DNA from: an uncultured Lachnospiraceae bacterium | GTDB taxonomy: Bacteria > Bacillota > Clostridia > Lachnospirales > Lachnospiraceae | DNA: 64,000 bases | Reading direction: 5' to 3' | Assembly: GCA_910587765.1 (NCBI GenBank) | Contig: CAJUNR010000012.1 | Location: 1-64,000, forward strand | Part shown: positions 8,322 through 17,983 of the stretch, piece by piece | Layout: each line of letters starts with the position of its first letter | How positions within the stretch are numbered: the first letter of the stretch is position 1 | Notes under the pieces: model-generated | What the model saw: only the letters and a program-made list of their open reading frames with translations | Told to the model about the DNA's origin: nothing | The model's database searches: none | Position numbers and translations under genes: made by a program

Positions 8322-9683
8322 TTGAAAGCAGAGAAGAAGATCCGCATCTCTCAGTGTATGATTGTGAAAAACGAAGAGAAGAATATAGAAAAGGCGTTAT
8401 CCTGGGGCCGGGAAGTCATGTGGGAGCAGATCGTGGTGGATACCGGCTCCACCGACCGTACGGTGGAGATTGCCGAACGCATGGGGGCGAAGGTGTTTCA
8501 CTTTTCCTGGATTGATGATTTCTCGGCGGCCAAAAACGCGGCGATCGGCAGGGCGCAGGGAGACTGGATCGCCTTTCTGGACGCGGATGAGTATATGATG
8601 CCGGAAGATGCGGCGAAGCTTCCGGCGCTTTTAGGCCGCCTGCAGGCGCAGGGGTTCGACGGCCTGCAGACCGGTCTGCAGCTTGTGGATGAGACGGGAC
8701 GGATCCTTTCTTCCGGTACCCATGTCCGCTTTTTCCGCAACGATCCGGATATCCGTTACCGGAGGAGGATTCATGAGCAGCTTTCGAGGATGAGCGGGCG
8801 GAACCTTCGTCTGGGGGACGCGTCCGGCGAGCTGTCGGTGTTCCATGTCGGTTATCAGGCGGAAGCAGCCGAAAAGAAGAAAGGGCGGAACCGGAGGCTG
8901 ATCCTGGCGGAACTGGAAGAACATCCGCAGGATTCGGAGCTGCTTGGATATATGGGGGACGACTGCTTCGGCGACGGGGAGACAGAGGAAGCGGAGCGGT
9001 GGTACCGCCGGGCGGTGGAGCAGATGCCGGACCGGCTTGCGGAGTATGACCAGCGGAGCGCGTACACGTTTACGAATCTGCTGAAGATCCTGACCGGAAA
9101 AGAGGGCGCGCAGTGGGAGGACGCGGAGGAGGTCTACCGTCTGGCGGTGCGGCTGCTACCCGGGGAGGCGGATTTTGACTATGTCGCGGGCTGTTTTTTT
9201 GCAGAAAAGGAGGATGCGCAGAGCGCGGTACAGTATCTGGAGACGGCGCTTGGCAAGCTGGAGACTTACGGCTGCAGCAACAGGGCGTTTCTTCTGGCGG
9301 GAAACCTTCTGGAAGCTTACGAGCTTCTGTCGGTCTGCTGCCGCGAAACAGGAGAACTGCAGAAATGCGTTAATTACGCGGTAGCCTGTCTGAAGTACGA
9401 CCGCTATCGGATGCGGGCGCTTGACTGTCTGCTGGGGACATTGCTGCCAGGCGGGAGCGGACCGGAAGGAACGGCGGAGCAGGAAGCGGTGCTGGGTTTT
9501 CTGCAGAAATTGTATGAGGTAAAGGATCTGAAGGATCGGTTGTTTCTTCTGAAGACGGCGGAGCGCTCCGGGCGGGGCGGTTTTGCCGGTTTTCTGCGGA
9601 GCAGGCTTTTTACGGAGGAAGAGCTGGGACGGTTCGGCCTTCAAAAGGACTTTGTGCGGGAAGGAGCCGGAGACAGAAAATGA
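8322..9683 (+). CDS. Family 2 glycosyltransferase with C-terminal TPR repeats
   Basis: This 453-residue paralogue of the 4739 gene has ISQCMIVKNEEKN, VVDTGSTDRT and LDADEYM in the N-terminal GT-A domain and TPR-like helices afterwards (about residues 215-400). I start it at TTG 8322, since GGAGAGGAG lies 7 bases upstream and the protein then begins like its paralogues; the longer reading frame from 8268 runs through the flagellin terminator hairpin. It overlaps the next gene by four bases (ATGA), so the three transferases 8322-13569 form one unit. It probably adds or extends a glycan on flagellin. Confidence 0.8.
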   Translation: MKAEKKIRISQCMIVKNEEKNIEKALSWGREVMWEQIVVDTGSTDRTVEIAERMGAKVFHFSWIDDFSAAKNAAIGRAQGDWIAFLDADEYMMPEDAAKLPALLGRLQAQGFDGLQTGLQLVDETGRILSSGTHVRFFRNDPDIRYRRRIHEQLSRMSGRNLRLGDASGELSVFHVGYQAEAAEKKKGRNRRLILAELEEHPQDSELLGYMGDDCFGDGETEEAERWYRRAVEQMPDRLAEYDQRSAYTFTNLLKILTGKEGAQWEDAEEVYRLAVRLLPGEADFDYVAGCFFAEKEDAQSAVQYLETALGKLETYGCSNRAFLLAGNLLEAYELLSVCCRETGELQKCVNYAVACLKYDRYRMRALDCLLGTLLPGGSGPEGTAEQEAVLGFLQKLYEVKDLKDRLFLLKTAERSGRGGFAGFLRSRLFTEEELGRFGLQKDFVREGAGDRK

Positions 9684-11044
9684 AAAAACAGAGCGGGGCG
9701 CGGATTTCCCAGTGCATGATCGTTAAAAATGAAGAGGAACATATTGCCGGGGCCCTTTCCTGGGGGGCCGGAATCGTATCGGAGCAGATTGTGGTGGATA
9801 CCGGCTCTACGGACCGTACGGCGGAGATTGCCCGCCGGATGGGGGCGAAGGTCTTCCGCTTTGAATGGATTGATGATTTCTCTGCGGCCAAAAATTATGC
9901 GCTCAGCAAGGCAAAGTATGACTGGATCGCCTTTCTGGACGCGGACGAATATTTTCTGCGGGAAGACGCGCAGAAGCTTCCGGCGTATGTCAGCGAGCTT
10001 CAGGATACTTCCTGCGACGGGATTCAGACCGCGTGGGTGAATGTGGATGCGGAGGGGAAGGTGATGTCGGTTCTGACACAGATCCGGGTGTTCCGGAATC
10101 GGCCGGATCTGCGTTACGAGGGGAGAATCCACGAATATCTGGCCTATGCGGACGGCCGGATTATGGAGGCGGCGGACGCTGTTCACGAATTGTCCATCTT
10201 CCATACCGGTTATTCCGGGGAGACGCATCAGAAGAAAACAGGACGGAATCTCCGGCTGATTCAGAAAGAACTGGAGCAGCATCCCGGGGATTACCGTATG
10301 CTGGGATACTTGGGCAAAGAATATATGCGTATGAGGGAGTATGAGAAAGCGGAGGAGGCGTTTCGCGGAGCGCTTTTTCATATTCCGGAGGAACGGAGGC
10401 GCGATTATAACGGGACGACTTCCGAGATCGCTCTGCGCCTTCTGGTTCTTCTGACCATGCTTCCCGGGAATCAGGAGCAGGCGGTAAGAGAGGCATATGG
10501 GCAGGCAGCCGCATGCTGGCCTGAGGAAGCGGATTATGATTATACGATGGGGAAATACCTGGCATCTAAAAAGAACTATCAGGAAGCCGCAGAGCATCTT
10601 AGACGGGCGCTGGGGATTCTGGAGCAGTACGGATACCGGGAAAAGTCCATGCTTCTCTCCGCCGAGGTGCCAAAGGCCTGCGAGCTTCTGGCCGTGTGCT
10701 GCTACAATATCGGCGATCTGGCGGGGTGTGTGAACTGCACGACGTCGATGCTCAAGGAGAATCCGTATCTGATGAGCACGCTGACCGTGCTTCTGCTGGC
10801 GTTTCGCAGGGATACGGCAACGGCGGCGGAAGCGGTGTCGGCTTTCCTTGGCAGGTCATTCTATGATTTCCGTACATTAAAGGATCGGCTTTTTGTACTG
10901 AGAGCGGCCATGGCGGCGGATTATGAGGCGCTGACGGCAGTGATGCGCGCGATGTTTACCGATCAGGAGCTGGCGGCGGTGGAGCAGGGACTGAGAGTCG
11001 GAGCCGGATCGGAGGAGAGTGGAGAAAAGGAGGAACGACGGTGA
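9680..11044 (+). CDS. Family 2 glycosyltransferase with C-terminal TPR repeats
   Basis: This 454-residue protein repeats the design of its neighbours: ISQCMIVKNEEEH at residues 9-21, VVDTGSTDRT, LDADEYF near residue 90, and a TPR-rich C-terminal half including YEKAEEAFRGA and YQEAAEHLRRA. It overlaps the previous gene by ATGA and the next gene's GTG start overlaps its stop codon, so translation is probably coupled. Sequence similarity to the 842-residue neighbour extends over the whole length, indicating local duplication. The order of sugar addition cannot be read from the sequence. Confidence 0.8.
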   Translation: MKKQSGARISQCMIVKNEEEHIAGALSWGAGIVSEQIVVDTGSTDRTAEIARRMGAKVFRFEWIDDFSAAKNYALSKAKYDWIAFLDADEYFLREDAQKLPAYVSELQDTSCDGIQTAWVNVDAEGKVMSVLTQIRVFRNRPDLRYEGRIHEYLAYADGRIMEAADAVHELSIFHTGYSGETHQKKTGRNLRLIQKELEQHPGDYRMLGYLGKEYMRMREYEKAEEAFRGALFHIPEERRRDYNGTTSEIALRLLVLLTMLPGNQEQAVREAYGQAAACWPEEADYDYTMGKYLASKKNYQEAAEHLRRALGILEQYGYREKSMLLSAEVPKACELLAVCCYNIGDLAGCVNCTTSMLKENPYLMSTLTVLLLAFRRDTATAAEAVSAFLGRSFYDFRTLKDRLFVLRAAMAADYEALTAVMRAMFTDQELAAVEQGLRVGAGSEESGEKEERR

Positions 11045-13569
11045 GCGGACAGAACAGAGCGGGAATTTCTCAATGTATGATTGTAAAGAACGAAGAGAAG
11101 AATATTGAGCGCGCGCTTTCCTGGGGAAAGGGAATCGTGTCGGAGCAGATCGTAGTGGATACCGGTTCTACGGACCGGACGGTGGAGATTGCCCGCCGGA
11201 TGGGAGCGAAGGTTTACCATTTTGAGTGGATCGACGATTTTGCCGCCGCCAAAAATTACGCCATCAGTAAGGCAGATTATGACTGGATCGCTTTTCTGGA
11301 TGCGGATGAGTATTTTTCTTCGGAGGATGCTGAGAAAATCCGCTGTTATGTGGAGCGGATCCAGGATCGCTATGACTGTATAATCAGTGCGTTGATAGAG
11401 CTGGATAACAACGGAAAAGTGCTCATGGTCAACAGTCAGATACGGATTTTCCGTAATCTGCCGGTGATTCGTTACCGGGGAAGGATTCACGAATATCTGG
11501 AACGCACGGACGGAAGAAGCATGAGCTGCGTGGATGCGGTGAACGAGCTTTCACTCTATCACACCGGATACGGCGCGAGGGAAAATCAGGAGAAAAAGGC
11601 AGACGGGCGGAATCTGCGCCTGATCCGTGCAGAGCTTGCGGAACATCCTGAGGACTGGAGAATGTGGGGCTATCTGGGGAATGAATACAGCGCAACGGGA
11701 GAGTTTGCGCAGGCGGAGGAGGCGTACCGCAAAGCGGCAGCCCTGATACCGGAGAAACTGGAGACGTATGATTCCAGGGCGGCCGATATCTTCTCCCGCC
11801 TGCTGGACCTTCTGGCTTTTCGGACGAAAGCAGAGCAGTCCGAGGTGATGAAAGTCTATGAACAGGCGGTACGGTGCAGGCCGCAGGAAGCGGATTTTGA
11901 CTATGTCCTCGGAAGATACTTTGCGTCAAAAGGAGATTACCGCGGGGCCCAGGAACATCTGAAACGTGCGCTCGGACTGCTGGAAACGTACGGGCACACG
12001 GAGAAAGCCGCCATGCTGTCTGCGGATCTGACCGGAACCTATGAGCTTCTGGCGGCGTGCTGCTACAACAACGGCGAGCTGGCGGAATGTGTGAAGCTTA
12101 CGACGATGCTGCTGAAGACGGAACCCTATCTGATGAGTACGGCGATGCTGTATCTTTCCGCATTCCGTAAGGATCCGGGGACCGCTGCCAGAGGGGAGGA
12201 AGCGGCGCTGGAAATTATCGAATTTCTGGGAAGTACGCTGTATGATCTCAGCACGCTGAAAGACCGCCTTTTCCTCCTGCGGGCGGCGATGTCCGCCGGC
12301 TATGAGGAGCTTGTCACGGTACTCCGGCGGATGTTCGCTCCGGAAGAACTGAAGGCGGTGGAACAGAGCCTGGGATTTTCTTCCCGGGAAAAGAAAAGGA
12401 TTGCGTTGTTTTATTCGGGGACGGAGTCTTTTAACTTTTTTACGGACCGGCTGGCGGAGGAATTTCGCGGCAGAGGCCATGAGGTTGCAATTTTGGATAT
12501 TTACGGTTCTTCGGGGCAGGATTCGGTGTCATATGAGGAATTTAACCGCTTTTTCTCACGGGGGCTGGATGCGGCGGTCTGTTTTGACGGCTTCGGGACG
12601 AGAGAAGAAGAATTTATCAGAGTGTGGGATGCGCATCAGGTAACCGTCGTCAATATTCTTATGGATCCGCCCTTCCGTTTTCACCCCAGTCTGGAACGGC
12701 ACGCGCAGAATTACCGGTTGTTCTGCTGCGATCTGGAGCATGTGGAGTATGTGAAGAAGTATTTCGGCCGGGAGGTCCCCTGTGCGGCGTTTATGCCTCA
12801 TGTGGGCGTGATGCCGGACAGGAACGCTCCGGTCATCCCTTATCGGGACAGGAAGTATGACATCCTGTTTTCCGGCACCTATTACTGCCCGGAGGACATG
12901 CTTGGAAAAAGCCGGGAGCTGTATCCGGACAACGAGGAGATGCTTCGGTTTTATGAGCGGGCCTTTGAACGCTTGAAGAATGAAACGGATCTGACGATTG
13001 AGCAGGCGGTGGTCGGCACTCTGGAACGGTCCGGCATGGCGCCTTCGGAAGAAGAGCTGAAGCGGTTCCTGAACCGTTCGCTCTATCTGGACTGGGCGAT
13101 CCGTATGTACGTGCGCGGGCAGGCGGTGACGGCTCTGGCGGAAGCCGGGCTGAAGCTTCATCTTCTGGGCAGAGGCTGGGAGAACCATCCTGCGTCCGCG
13201 CTTGCGAACGTACACCGTATTGATGACCGTATTCCCTACGGGGAGACGCTGTCTTATATGGCGGATGCGAAGATCAATCTGAACGTAATGCCCTGGTTCA
13301 AAGCCGGAACCCATGACCGGATTTTCAATTCGCTGCTGCAGCATTCCGTGCCGCTCACCGATCCGAGCCTCTGGCTTGAGGAGAATTTCACAGACGGCGT
13401 GGACATTGCTTTTTATGATCTGAAACATCTGGACCGGCTGCCGGACATTGCCGGGCGTCTGCTTGCGGATACGGAACTGGCGGAACACATCATCCGCAAC
13501 GGTTACACGAAGGTCTCGCAGAACCTTACCTGGAGCCACTGCGCGGACTGGATTCTGGAATCAATCTGA
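11041..13569 (+). CDS. Two-domain glycosyltransferase: GT2-TPR fused to a CgeB-like transferase
   Basis: The 842-residue protein carries the GT2-TPR architecture of its neighbours over residues 1-440 (ISQCMIVKNEEKN, VVDTGSTDRT, LDADEYF). It continues into a second region, about 450-842, resembling CgeB / DUF3880 plus glycosyltransferase group 1 proteins: RIALFYSG at its start, LLGRGWENHP, and the C-terminal KINLNVMPWFKAGTHDRIFN segment typical of the donor-binding half. The fusion suggests that two successive sugar transfers occur on one TPR-held acceptor. The start is GTG 11041, overlapping the previous stop. A strong bidirectional terminator follows. Confidence 0.85.
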   Translation: MSGQNRAGISQCMIVKNEEKNIERALSWGKGIVSEQIVVDTGSTDRTVEIARRMGAKVYHFEWIDDFAAAKNYAISKADYDWIAFLDADEYFSSEDAEKIRCYVERIQDRYDCIISALIELDNNGKVLMVNSQIRIFRNLPVIRYRGRIHEYLERTDGRSMSCVDAVNELSLYHTGYGARENQEKKADGRNLRLIRAELAEHPEDWRMWGYLGNEYSATGEFAQAEEAYRKAAALIPEKLETYDSRAADIFSRLLDLLAFRTKAEQSEVMKVYEQAVRCRPQEADFDYVLGRYFASKGDYRGAQEHLKRALGLLETYGHTEKAAMLSADLTGTYELLAACCYNNGELAECVKLTTMLLKTEPYLMSTAMLYLSAFRKDPGTAARGEEAALEIIEFLGSTLYDLSTLKDRLFLLRAAMSAGYEELVTVLRRMFAPEELKAVEQSLGFSSREKKRIALFYSGTESFNFFTDRLAEEFRGRGHEVAILDIYGSSGQDSVSYEEFNRFFSRGLDAAVCFDGFGTREEEFIRVWDAHQVTVVNILMDPPFRFHPSLERHAQNYRLFCCDLEHVEYVKKYFGREVPCAAFMPHVGVMPDRNAPVIPYRDRKYDILFSGTYYCPEDMLGKSRELYPDNEEMLRFYERAFERLKNETDLTIEQAVVGTLERSGMAPSEEELKRFLNRSLYLDWAIRMYVRGQAVTALAEAGLKLHLLGRGWENHPASALANVHRIDDRIPYGETLSYMADAKINLNVMPWFKAGTHDRIFNSLLQHSVPLTDPSLWLEENFTDGVDIAFYDLKHLDRLPDIAGRLLADTELAEHIIRNGYTKVSQNLTWSHCADWILESI

Positions 13570-13629
13570 AGCGTGCGGAAAAATATATAGGGAAACGCTG
13601 ATAAAAGCGTTTCCTGCCTGGAAGGAGAG

Positions 13630-13687
13630 AAAAAGGCAGTCTGCATGGCGGGAGCAGGAGCTCATCCGTCATGCAGACTGCCTTTTT
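13630..13687. terminator. Bidirectional terminator between the glycosyltransferase operon and the ComFB/ParA operon
   Basis: An 18-base perfect stem, 13630-13647 paired with 13670-13687, starts with A and ends with a T run. It can therefore serve both the plus-strand glycosyltransferase operon and the minus-strand operon ending at 13696. Confidence 0.85.
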
Positions 13688-13695
13688 ATGAAAAC

Positions 13696-14397
13696 TTATC
13701 TTTCGTGGTGCGGATGTTCCCGCACGACGGTACATGCTTTGCTCAGTTCCGCGAGGATGCTGATTTTGTAGCGGTTCTTGAAATAGTTCAGGACCGGGGA
13801 GAGCGAATGATCGCTTGCCACGACGTATTTGGCGGGAAGACCGGTCAGCGTCAGCGCGCAGACGTCGGCTTTGCAGCGGGTACAGGTACATACGTTATAC
13901 TGCCGCAGGATCGTGTCCAGATCGTACTGCATGATCAGTTCTTCCATTACATTGATAAAGTGGAAGCTGTCGTCCTGAAGCTGTTCTCCAAGCCGGCTGC
14001 TCTGCTTGACAGAGTGAGATTCGTCTGGCTGGGGAGCGGCGGGCTCTTCGGTTTTCGCGGTTTCAGGAACGTCGGACGGCGTTTCCGGAGCCGTCTGTGC
14101 GGACGCCGCTGTTCTGGGGATCTGAATCCGCGTCTGTGCGGACGGCGCTTCCGTTTTTTCCGGTTCTTCTACCTCTGGCACCTCCAGTTCCAGCTCTTCG
14201 GAAAGATGGGTCAGGATTTCCTGGGATACGCGGTCATTGCGGCTTCCTTCATCGACCACCGTAACTTTGGCCTGCGCGGCTGCATGAGTTGAAACGTCGC
14301 CTTTTCTGTCTGCTCCGGCTGTCTCCGTGTCCTCCGCAGGGGCGCTGTTTGTCAGCAGATTCAGTACATGTGAAGTTTTGTTTGTTTTTTTAGCCAT
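13696..14397 (-). CDS. ComFB-domain protein with basic N-terminal tip and long acidic linker, partner of ParA
   Basis: The 233-residue protein has three parts. Residues 1-18 are lysine-rich (MAKKTNKTSHVLNLLT). Residues 20-130 are a low-complexity linker rich in E, P, A and T, probably disordered. The last 90 residues look like ComFB: FHFINVMEELI, then CTCTRC, DVCALTLTGLPAKYV. ComFB-type proteins of cyanobacteria are reported to bind cyclic dinucleotides. Three bases separate its start from the ParA stop, so they form one operon. ParA partners often use a basic N-terminal tail to trigger ATP hydrolysis; the same role here is an inference. Located opposite fliD in a flagellar region. Confidence 0.65.
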   Translation of the reverse strand: MAKKTNKTSHVLNLLTNSAPAEDTETAGADRKGDVSTHAAAQAKVTVVDEGSRNDRVSQEILTHLSEELELEVPEVEEPEKTEAPSAQTRIQIPRTAASAQTAPETPSDVPETAKTEEPAAPQPDESHSVKQSSRLGEQLQDDSFHFINVMEELIMQYDLDTILRQYNVCTCTRCKADVCALTLTGLPAKYVVASDHSLSPVLNYFKNRYKISILAELSKACTVVREHPHHER

Positions 14398-14400
14398 AAT

Positions 14401-15177
14401 TTATGCCTCCTTTAAATGAATCGCCGGCGCGATCTCCAGGAGAAATTCTGCGTAATCCTGTACTGCCAGCGAGTTGGGGTTGTAGGTAAAGATGCTCTCG
14501 CCGTGAGCGGGAGCTTCGGCGATTGCCACGCCGTTGCGGATCTTCGTCTCGAAGACCTGCGTGTCGATCTGGGCGGCCAGTTGATTCGCCATGTCCAGTA
14601 CGTCATGGGCGAGTCTTGTCCGCCGGTTGTATCTGGTGAGCAGAATACCCAGCACACGGAAATCCGGATTGAATGCGCTGCGTACGGACTCGATCGTTTC
14701 CTTGAGCTGTGCCAGTCCTACCAGACTTAATATGTCGGAGGACATGGGTATAATCAGAAAATCCGAAGTGGAATAGGCGTTGACGGTCAGAAGATTCAGC
14801 GCCGGCGGAGTATCAATGATGATATATTCATATTGGTCGATCACCGGTGCGATGGCGTCTCTCAATATGCATTCGCGTTTACCCGGGAGTTGTTCGAGCC
14901 CGCTGCTGCTGAGCGTGATATCCGAAACCAGCAGATCGCAGGAACCTTCGCCCCGCACCAGGGCCTCCTGAACAGGAACGGAGCCGTTCAGCACATCCAG
15001 AACCGTGTAACGGCTGTCCGTGCCGGCTCCCAGGCAGAAACCCAGATTCCCCTGAGGGTCCAGATCGATCCCGAGAACCTTCCGTCCGGTCAGGAAAATC
15101 CCGGACGCCAGCGCCGCGGATGTGGTGGTCTTGCCTACGCCGCCTTTCTGGTTTGAAACTGTAATAATGATAGACAA
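14401..15177 (-). CDS. parA: ParA/Soj-type ATPase in a flagellar locus
   Basis: This 258-residue cytoplasmic protein has the deviant Walker A QKGGVGKTT near residues 10-18, the Walker A' region DLDPQGN and the IIIDTPPALN switch, all typical of ParA/Soj rather than FlhG. I start at TTG 15177 because GGAGG lies 9 bases upstream and the protein then begins SIIITVSNQKGG; the longer open frame to 15381 lacks a site. No parB gene is present; instead a ComFB-domain gene follows. Such orphan ParA proteins position chemoreceptors, flagella or other cargo in several bacteria. A -10-like TATAAT lies at 15237-15232. Confidence 0.8.
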   Translation of the reverse strand: MSIIITVSNQKGGVGKTTTSAALASGIFLTGRKVLGIDLDPQGNLGFCLGAGTDSRYTVLDVLNGSVPVQEALVRGEGSCDLLVSDITLSSSGLEQLPGKRECILRDAIAPVIDQYEYIIIDTPPALNLLTVNAYSTSDFLIIPMSSDILSLVGLAQLKETIESVRSAFNPDFRVLGILLTRYNRRTRLAHDVLDMANQLAAQIDTQVFETKIRNGVAIAEAPAHGESIFTYNPNSLAVQDYAEFLLEIAPAIHLKEA

Positions 15178-15223
15178 AACAGTACCTCCATATTTGAAAA
15201 ACAAAATTGATTTTCCAAAAGTA

Positions 15224-15251
15224 TTATCTTTATTATACATCATGCCGATAA
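15224..15251 (+). promoter_or_regulatory. Candidate sigma-28 promoter of the fliD operon
   Basis: TTAT at 15224-15227, 16 bases, then GCCGATAA at 15244-15251. Spacing and sequence match the site before the first flagellin. The fliD start lies about 105 bases downstream. Confidence 0.65.
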
Positions 15252-15359
15252 ATAAGTATAGATTAAAAATGTTTTTTTCATGAAAGATGACAGGATGCAG
15301 TAACGGTTCAAGGGTGATCTGAACTGTTACAGGATTCGGACGAAAGGAGATCATAGAAT

Positions 15360-17867
15360 ATGGCAAGTGTATCATCAACAAGCAGCCTGGGAAATACGTC
15401 GCTGCGCGGTTTCGGCGGTATGGTATCGGGAATCGACCGCGATGAGATCATCGAGCAGATGACGCTTGGAACGACGACAAAGATCAACAATGCGCAGAAA
15501 GACATCACCAGACTGGAGTGGAAGCAGGAGGCGTACCGGAGCATCAGCGACAAGATCATCGGCATGAGCGACGATTATTTTACGTTTTCATCGCCGTCCA
15601 GCCTGATTGATTCGTCGGTGTTCGCGAAGAGCCTGGTTACGGTTCACGGGAGCGACAAATCTTCCAAATATGTGACTGCCAGCGGCACCTCGGATCTGGT
15701 GGGGAATGTGTCGATATCTGCTGTGAAGCAGCTTGCGACTTCTACGGTTCTGCGTTCCGATTCGCTGGTCGGCGGTTCGCTGAAGACGGAACTGTCGGAT
15801 CTTGACGAGATCCGCATGGAAACTTCCAGCCTGGAAGGATCGTTTATTCGTTTCGGTTATTATGATGAGGAAAAGGGCTGGAGCAATGAGGTGAAGTTCG
15901 CGTTTAATTCCTCATACACCGTGAAAGACGCGGACGGTAAGAGCGTGACGAAGAAAATCGACTATATCCTTCCGGAAAATGCGACTGATGAGGATTATGA
16001 AAAGCTGGCGGCAAGCCTGAACGACATGCTTGCGCAGTCGGACGCCAAATTCACGGAGGATAAGTTTCTGAAGGACAGCATTCAGTTCGCTTATCAGGAC
16101 GGGAAGCTGCAGATTGTTGAGAAGAGCCCGGGCAGCATGGGGAACTACACCGTCAATGTTACCGGTTCGAGTGCATTGAAGGGACTGGGATTCACAAAGC
16201 AGGACGGAGACAAGAGCCTGAAGCTGGATCAGTTCAACAGTCAGTTGGCGGCCGACAATGTAGCGGGCGCGATCACAAGGACCAGTGCCCTGGACGGACT
16301 TAAGGGTAAGGAAGTCACGTTCAATTACAACGGAAGCCAGAAGAAGATCGAAATGATCACAAAGGATGAGTGGGAGAGGATCAATGCGGAGCCTGATCCG
16401 GCCAGGAAGCTTGAGATTATGCAGAAAGGGCTTCAGGAACGTCTGGACCGGGCATACGGAAAAGGTAACGTGGAGGTTAAGATTGAGAATGGAAGCCTTG
16501 CGTTTAAGACATCGGATGAAACCTCCAGTGTTTCCATCGTGTCCGGTGACGATTCCGTGCTCAGGTGTATGGGAATCAGCTACGGCGCTTCCAGCAGGAT
16601 CAACCTGAACGGAACGCTGGCTCAGAATGCGGATAAGCTGGGAGCATTTACGGATGAGGAACTCGCCGGCGGAATTACGATTAACGGCGTGAAGATCGGC
16701 GGGATTACCAAGGATACCTCGATCAGTTCGATTTTATCAAAGATTAATTCGTCCAAAGCGGGCGTGAAAGCTACATATGTGGAAGCAAGCGGTCAGTTTA
16801 TGCTCGTATCCAGCGAGACCGGAGCGAACAGGACGATTGACCTGGGGAACGATAAACTGACACAGGCGTTATTCGGATATACGGAAGGAAAAGATAACAG
16901 CGGCATTGTCAAAGGGCAGGATGCAATTATAGAGGTCAGCTACGGCAACGGAGTGAAGATGGACCTGAACCGCGCGTCCAACACCTTTAATCTGGAGGGA
17001 TTAAGCGTGACGGTGTCCGGGCTCTTCGGCGGAGAATGGGAAGAGAAGACTGTGACGAAAGAGGACGGGACTACAGTGACAGAGAATGTATGGAAGTCCG
17101 ACAGCTCGGATACGGTCACGTTCACGGCCAAAGCGGATGTGGACAAAGCGACGGAGCGTGTAAAAGGTCTGTTTGAGGCGTTCAATGCGCTGGTTGAGGA
17201 GATCAACACGCAGATTACGACCCGTCCGGACAGCTCTTATGGTCCGCTGACCGACGAGCAGAAGGATGAGATGAATGAGACCTCGATCGAGAACTGGGAG
17301 AAGAAGGCGAAGCAGGGAATTCTGTACAGCGATTCTTCGATTCGGGATCTCAGTTCGGATATCCAGGGAATCTTTGTGAAGCTGATGAATGACGGCGCAA
17401 GATACCAGGATCTGGAAAAGATCGGTATCACTTATTCATCGGATTATAAGGACGGCGGAAAGATCATCTTCGACGAGGCGAAGTTCCGTTCTGCCATGGA
17501 AAGCGATCCGGAACTGGTATCCGATATTTTCACAGGCGGCGGCAATGTGGGGCAGGGGCTGACCAGGATTCTGGAGAAGACCTTCACACCGTACGCGACC
17601 CGTTATGCCAGCGACAACGCGTCGACGACCGGCGGACGCGGTTCCTATGGCCGTCTGATCGAGGAGGCCGGTTCGGAGAAGGCTCCCACAACGCTTTTCA
17701 ATAATTTTATCTACAATCAGATCAAAGAGATTCAGGATCGGATTACGACATTCCGTTCCCAGCTCAAGACGCAGCAGGACCGTTATATCAAGCAGTTCTC
17801 CACGATGGAGACTCTGATCAGTCAGATGAATTCTCAGTCCAGCTGGCTGTCTCAGATTACGGGCTGA
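15360..17867 (+). CDS. fliD: Flagellar cap / hook-associated protein 2 FliD
   Basis: FliD caps the filament and guides flagellin assembly outside the cell. The 835-residue protein has the N-terminal FliD_N pattern (GNTSLRGFGGMVSGIDRDEIIEQM, here shortened in quotation to its first part, and LEWKQEAYR) and the C-terminal coiled coil with ITTFRSQLKTQQDRYIKQF and ISQMNSQSSWLSQ. Typical FliD proteins have about 450-600 residues, so the exposed middle is enlarged by roughly 250 residues. GAAAGGAG lies 10 bases before ATG 15360. fliS follows, the standard order. A candidate sigma-28 promoter lies upstream. Confidence 0.9.
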   Translation: MASVSSTSSLGNTSLRGFGGMVSGIDRDEIIEQMTLGTTTKINNAQKDITRLEWKQEAYRSISDKIIGMSDDYFTFSSPSSLIDSSVFAKSLVTVHGSDKSSKYVTASGTSDLVGNVSISAVKQLATSTVLRSDSLVGGSLKTELSDLDEIRMETSSLEGSFIRFGYYDEEKGWSNEVKFAFNSSYTVKDADGKSVTKKIDYILPENATDEDYEKLAASLNDMLAQSDAKFTEDKFLKDSIQFAYQDGKLQIVEKSPGSMGNYTVNVTGSSALKGLGFTKQDGDKSLKLDQFNSQLAADNVAGAITRTSALDGLKGKEVTFNYNGSQKKIEMITKDEWERINAEPDPARKLEIMQKGLQERLDRAYGKGNVEVKIENGSLAFKTSDETSSVSIVSGDDSVLRCMGISYGASSRINLNGTLAQNADKLGAFTDEELAGGITINGVKIGGITKDTSISSILSKINSSKAGVKATYVEASGQFMLVSSETGANRTIDLGNDKLTQALFGYTEGKDNSGIVKGQDAIIEVSYGNGVKMDLNRASNTFNLEGLSVTVSGLFGGEWEEKTVTKEDGTTVTENVWKSDSSDTVTFTAKADVDKATERVKGLFEAFNALVEEINTQITTRPDSSYGPLTDEQKDEMNETSIENWEKKAKQGILYSDSSIRDLSSDIQGIFVKLMNDGARYQDLEKIGITYSSDYKDGGKIIFDEAKFRSAMESDPELVSDIFTGGGNVGQGLTRILEKTFTPYATRYASDNASTTGGRGSYGRLIEEAGSEKAPTTLFNNFIYNQIKEIQDRITTFRSQLKTQQDRYIKQFSTMETLISQMNSQSSWLSQITG

Positions 17868-17882
17868 AATGACAGGAATACG

Positions 17883-17912
17883 CCGCTGCCGGAAAAGGCT
17901 TCCCGGCAGCGG
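17883..17912 (+). other. Stable hairpin between fliD and fliS
   Basis: A perfect 10-base GC-rich stem, CCGCTGCCGG at 17883-17892 with CCGGCAGCGG at 17903-17912, has no T run behind it. It is more likely an mRNA processing or stability element that adjusts fliD and fliS levels than a full terminator. Confidence 0.5.
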
Positions 17913-17983
17913 TGATGCTGCAGAGACAGAAAACGCGCCTGCATCAGGGGCGAATTATCACACAGAGATAGGAAGGGATCAGT

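Noticed and set aside
9641..10597. Minus-strand open frame of 318 codons opposite the glycosyltransferase genes
   Set aside because: The sense strand has clear GT-A and TPR motifs; similar shadows appear opposite every paralogue (4604-5560, 10963-11490).
17883..17912. Terminator between fliD and fliS
   Set aside because: The stem is strong but no T run follows, and fliS needs transcription from upstream since no other promoter is visible.
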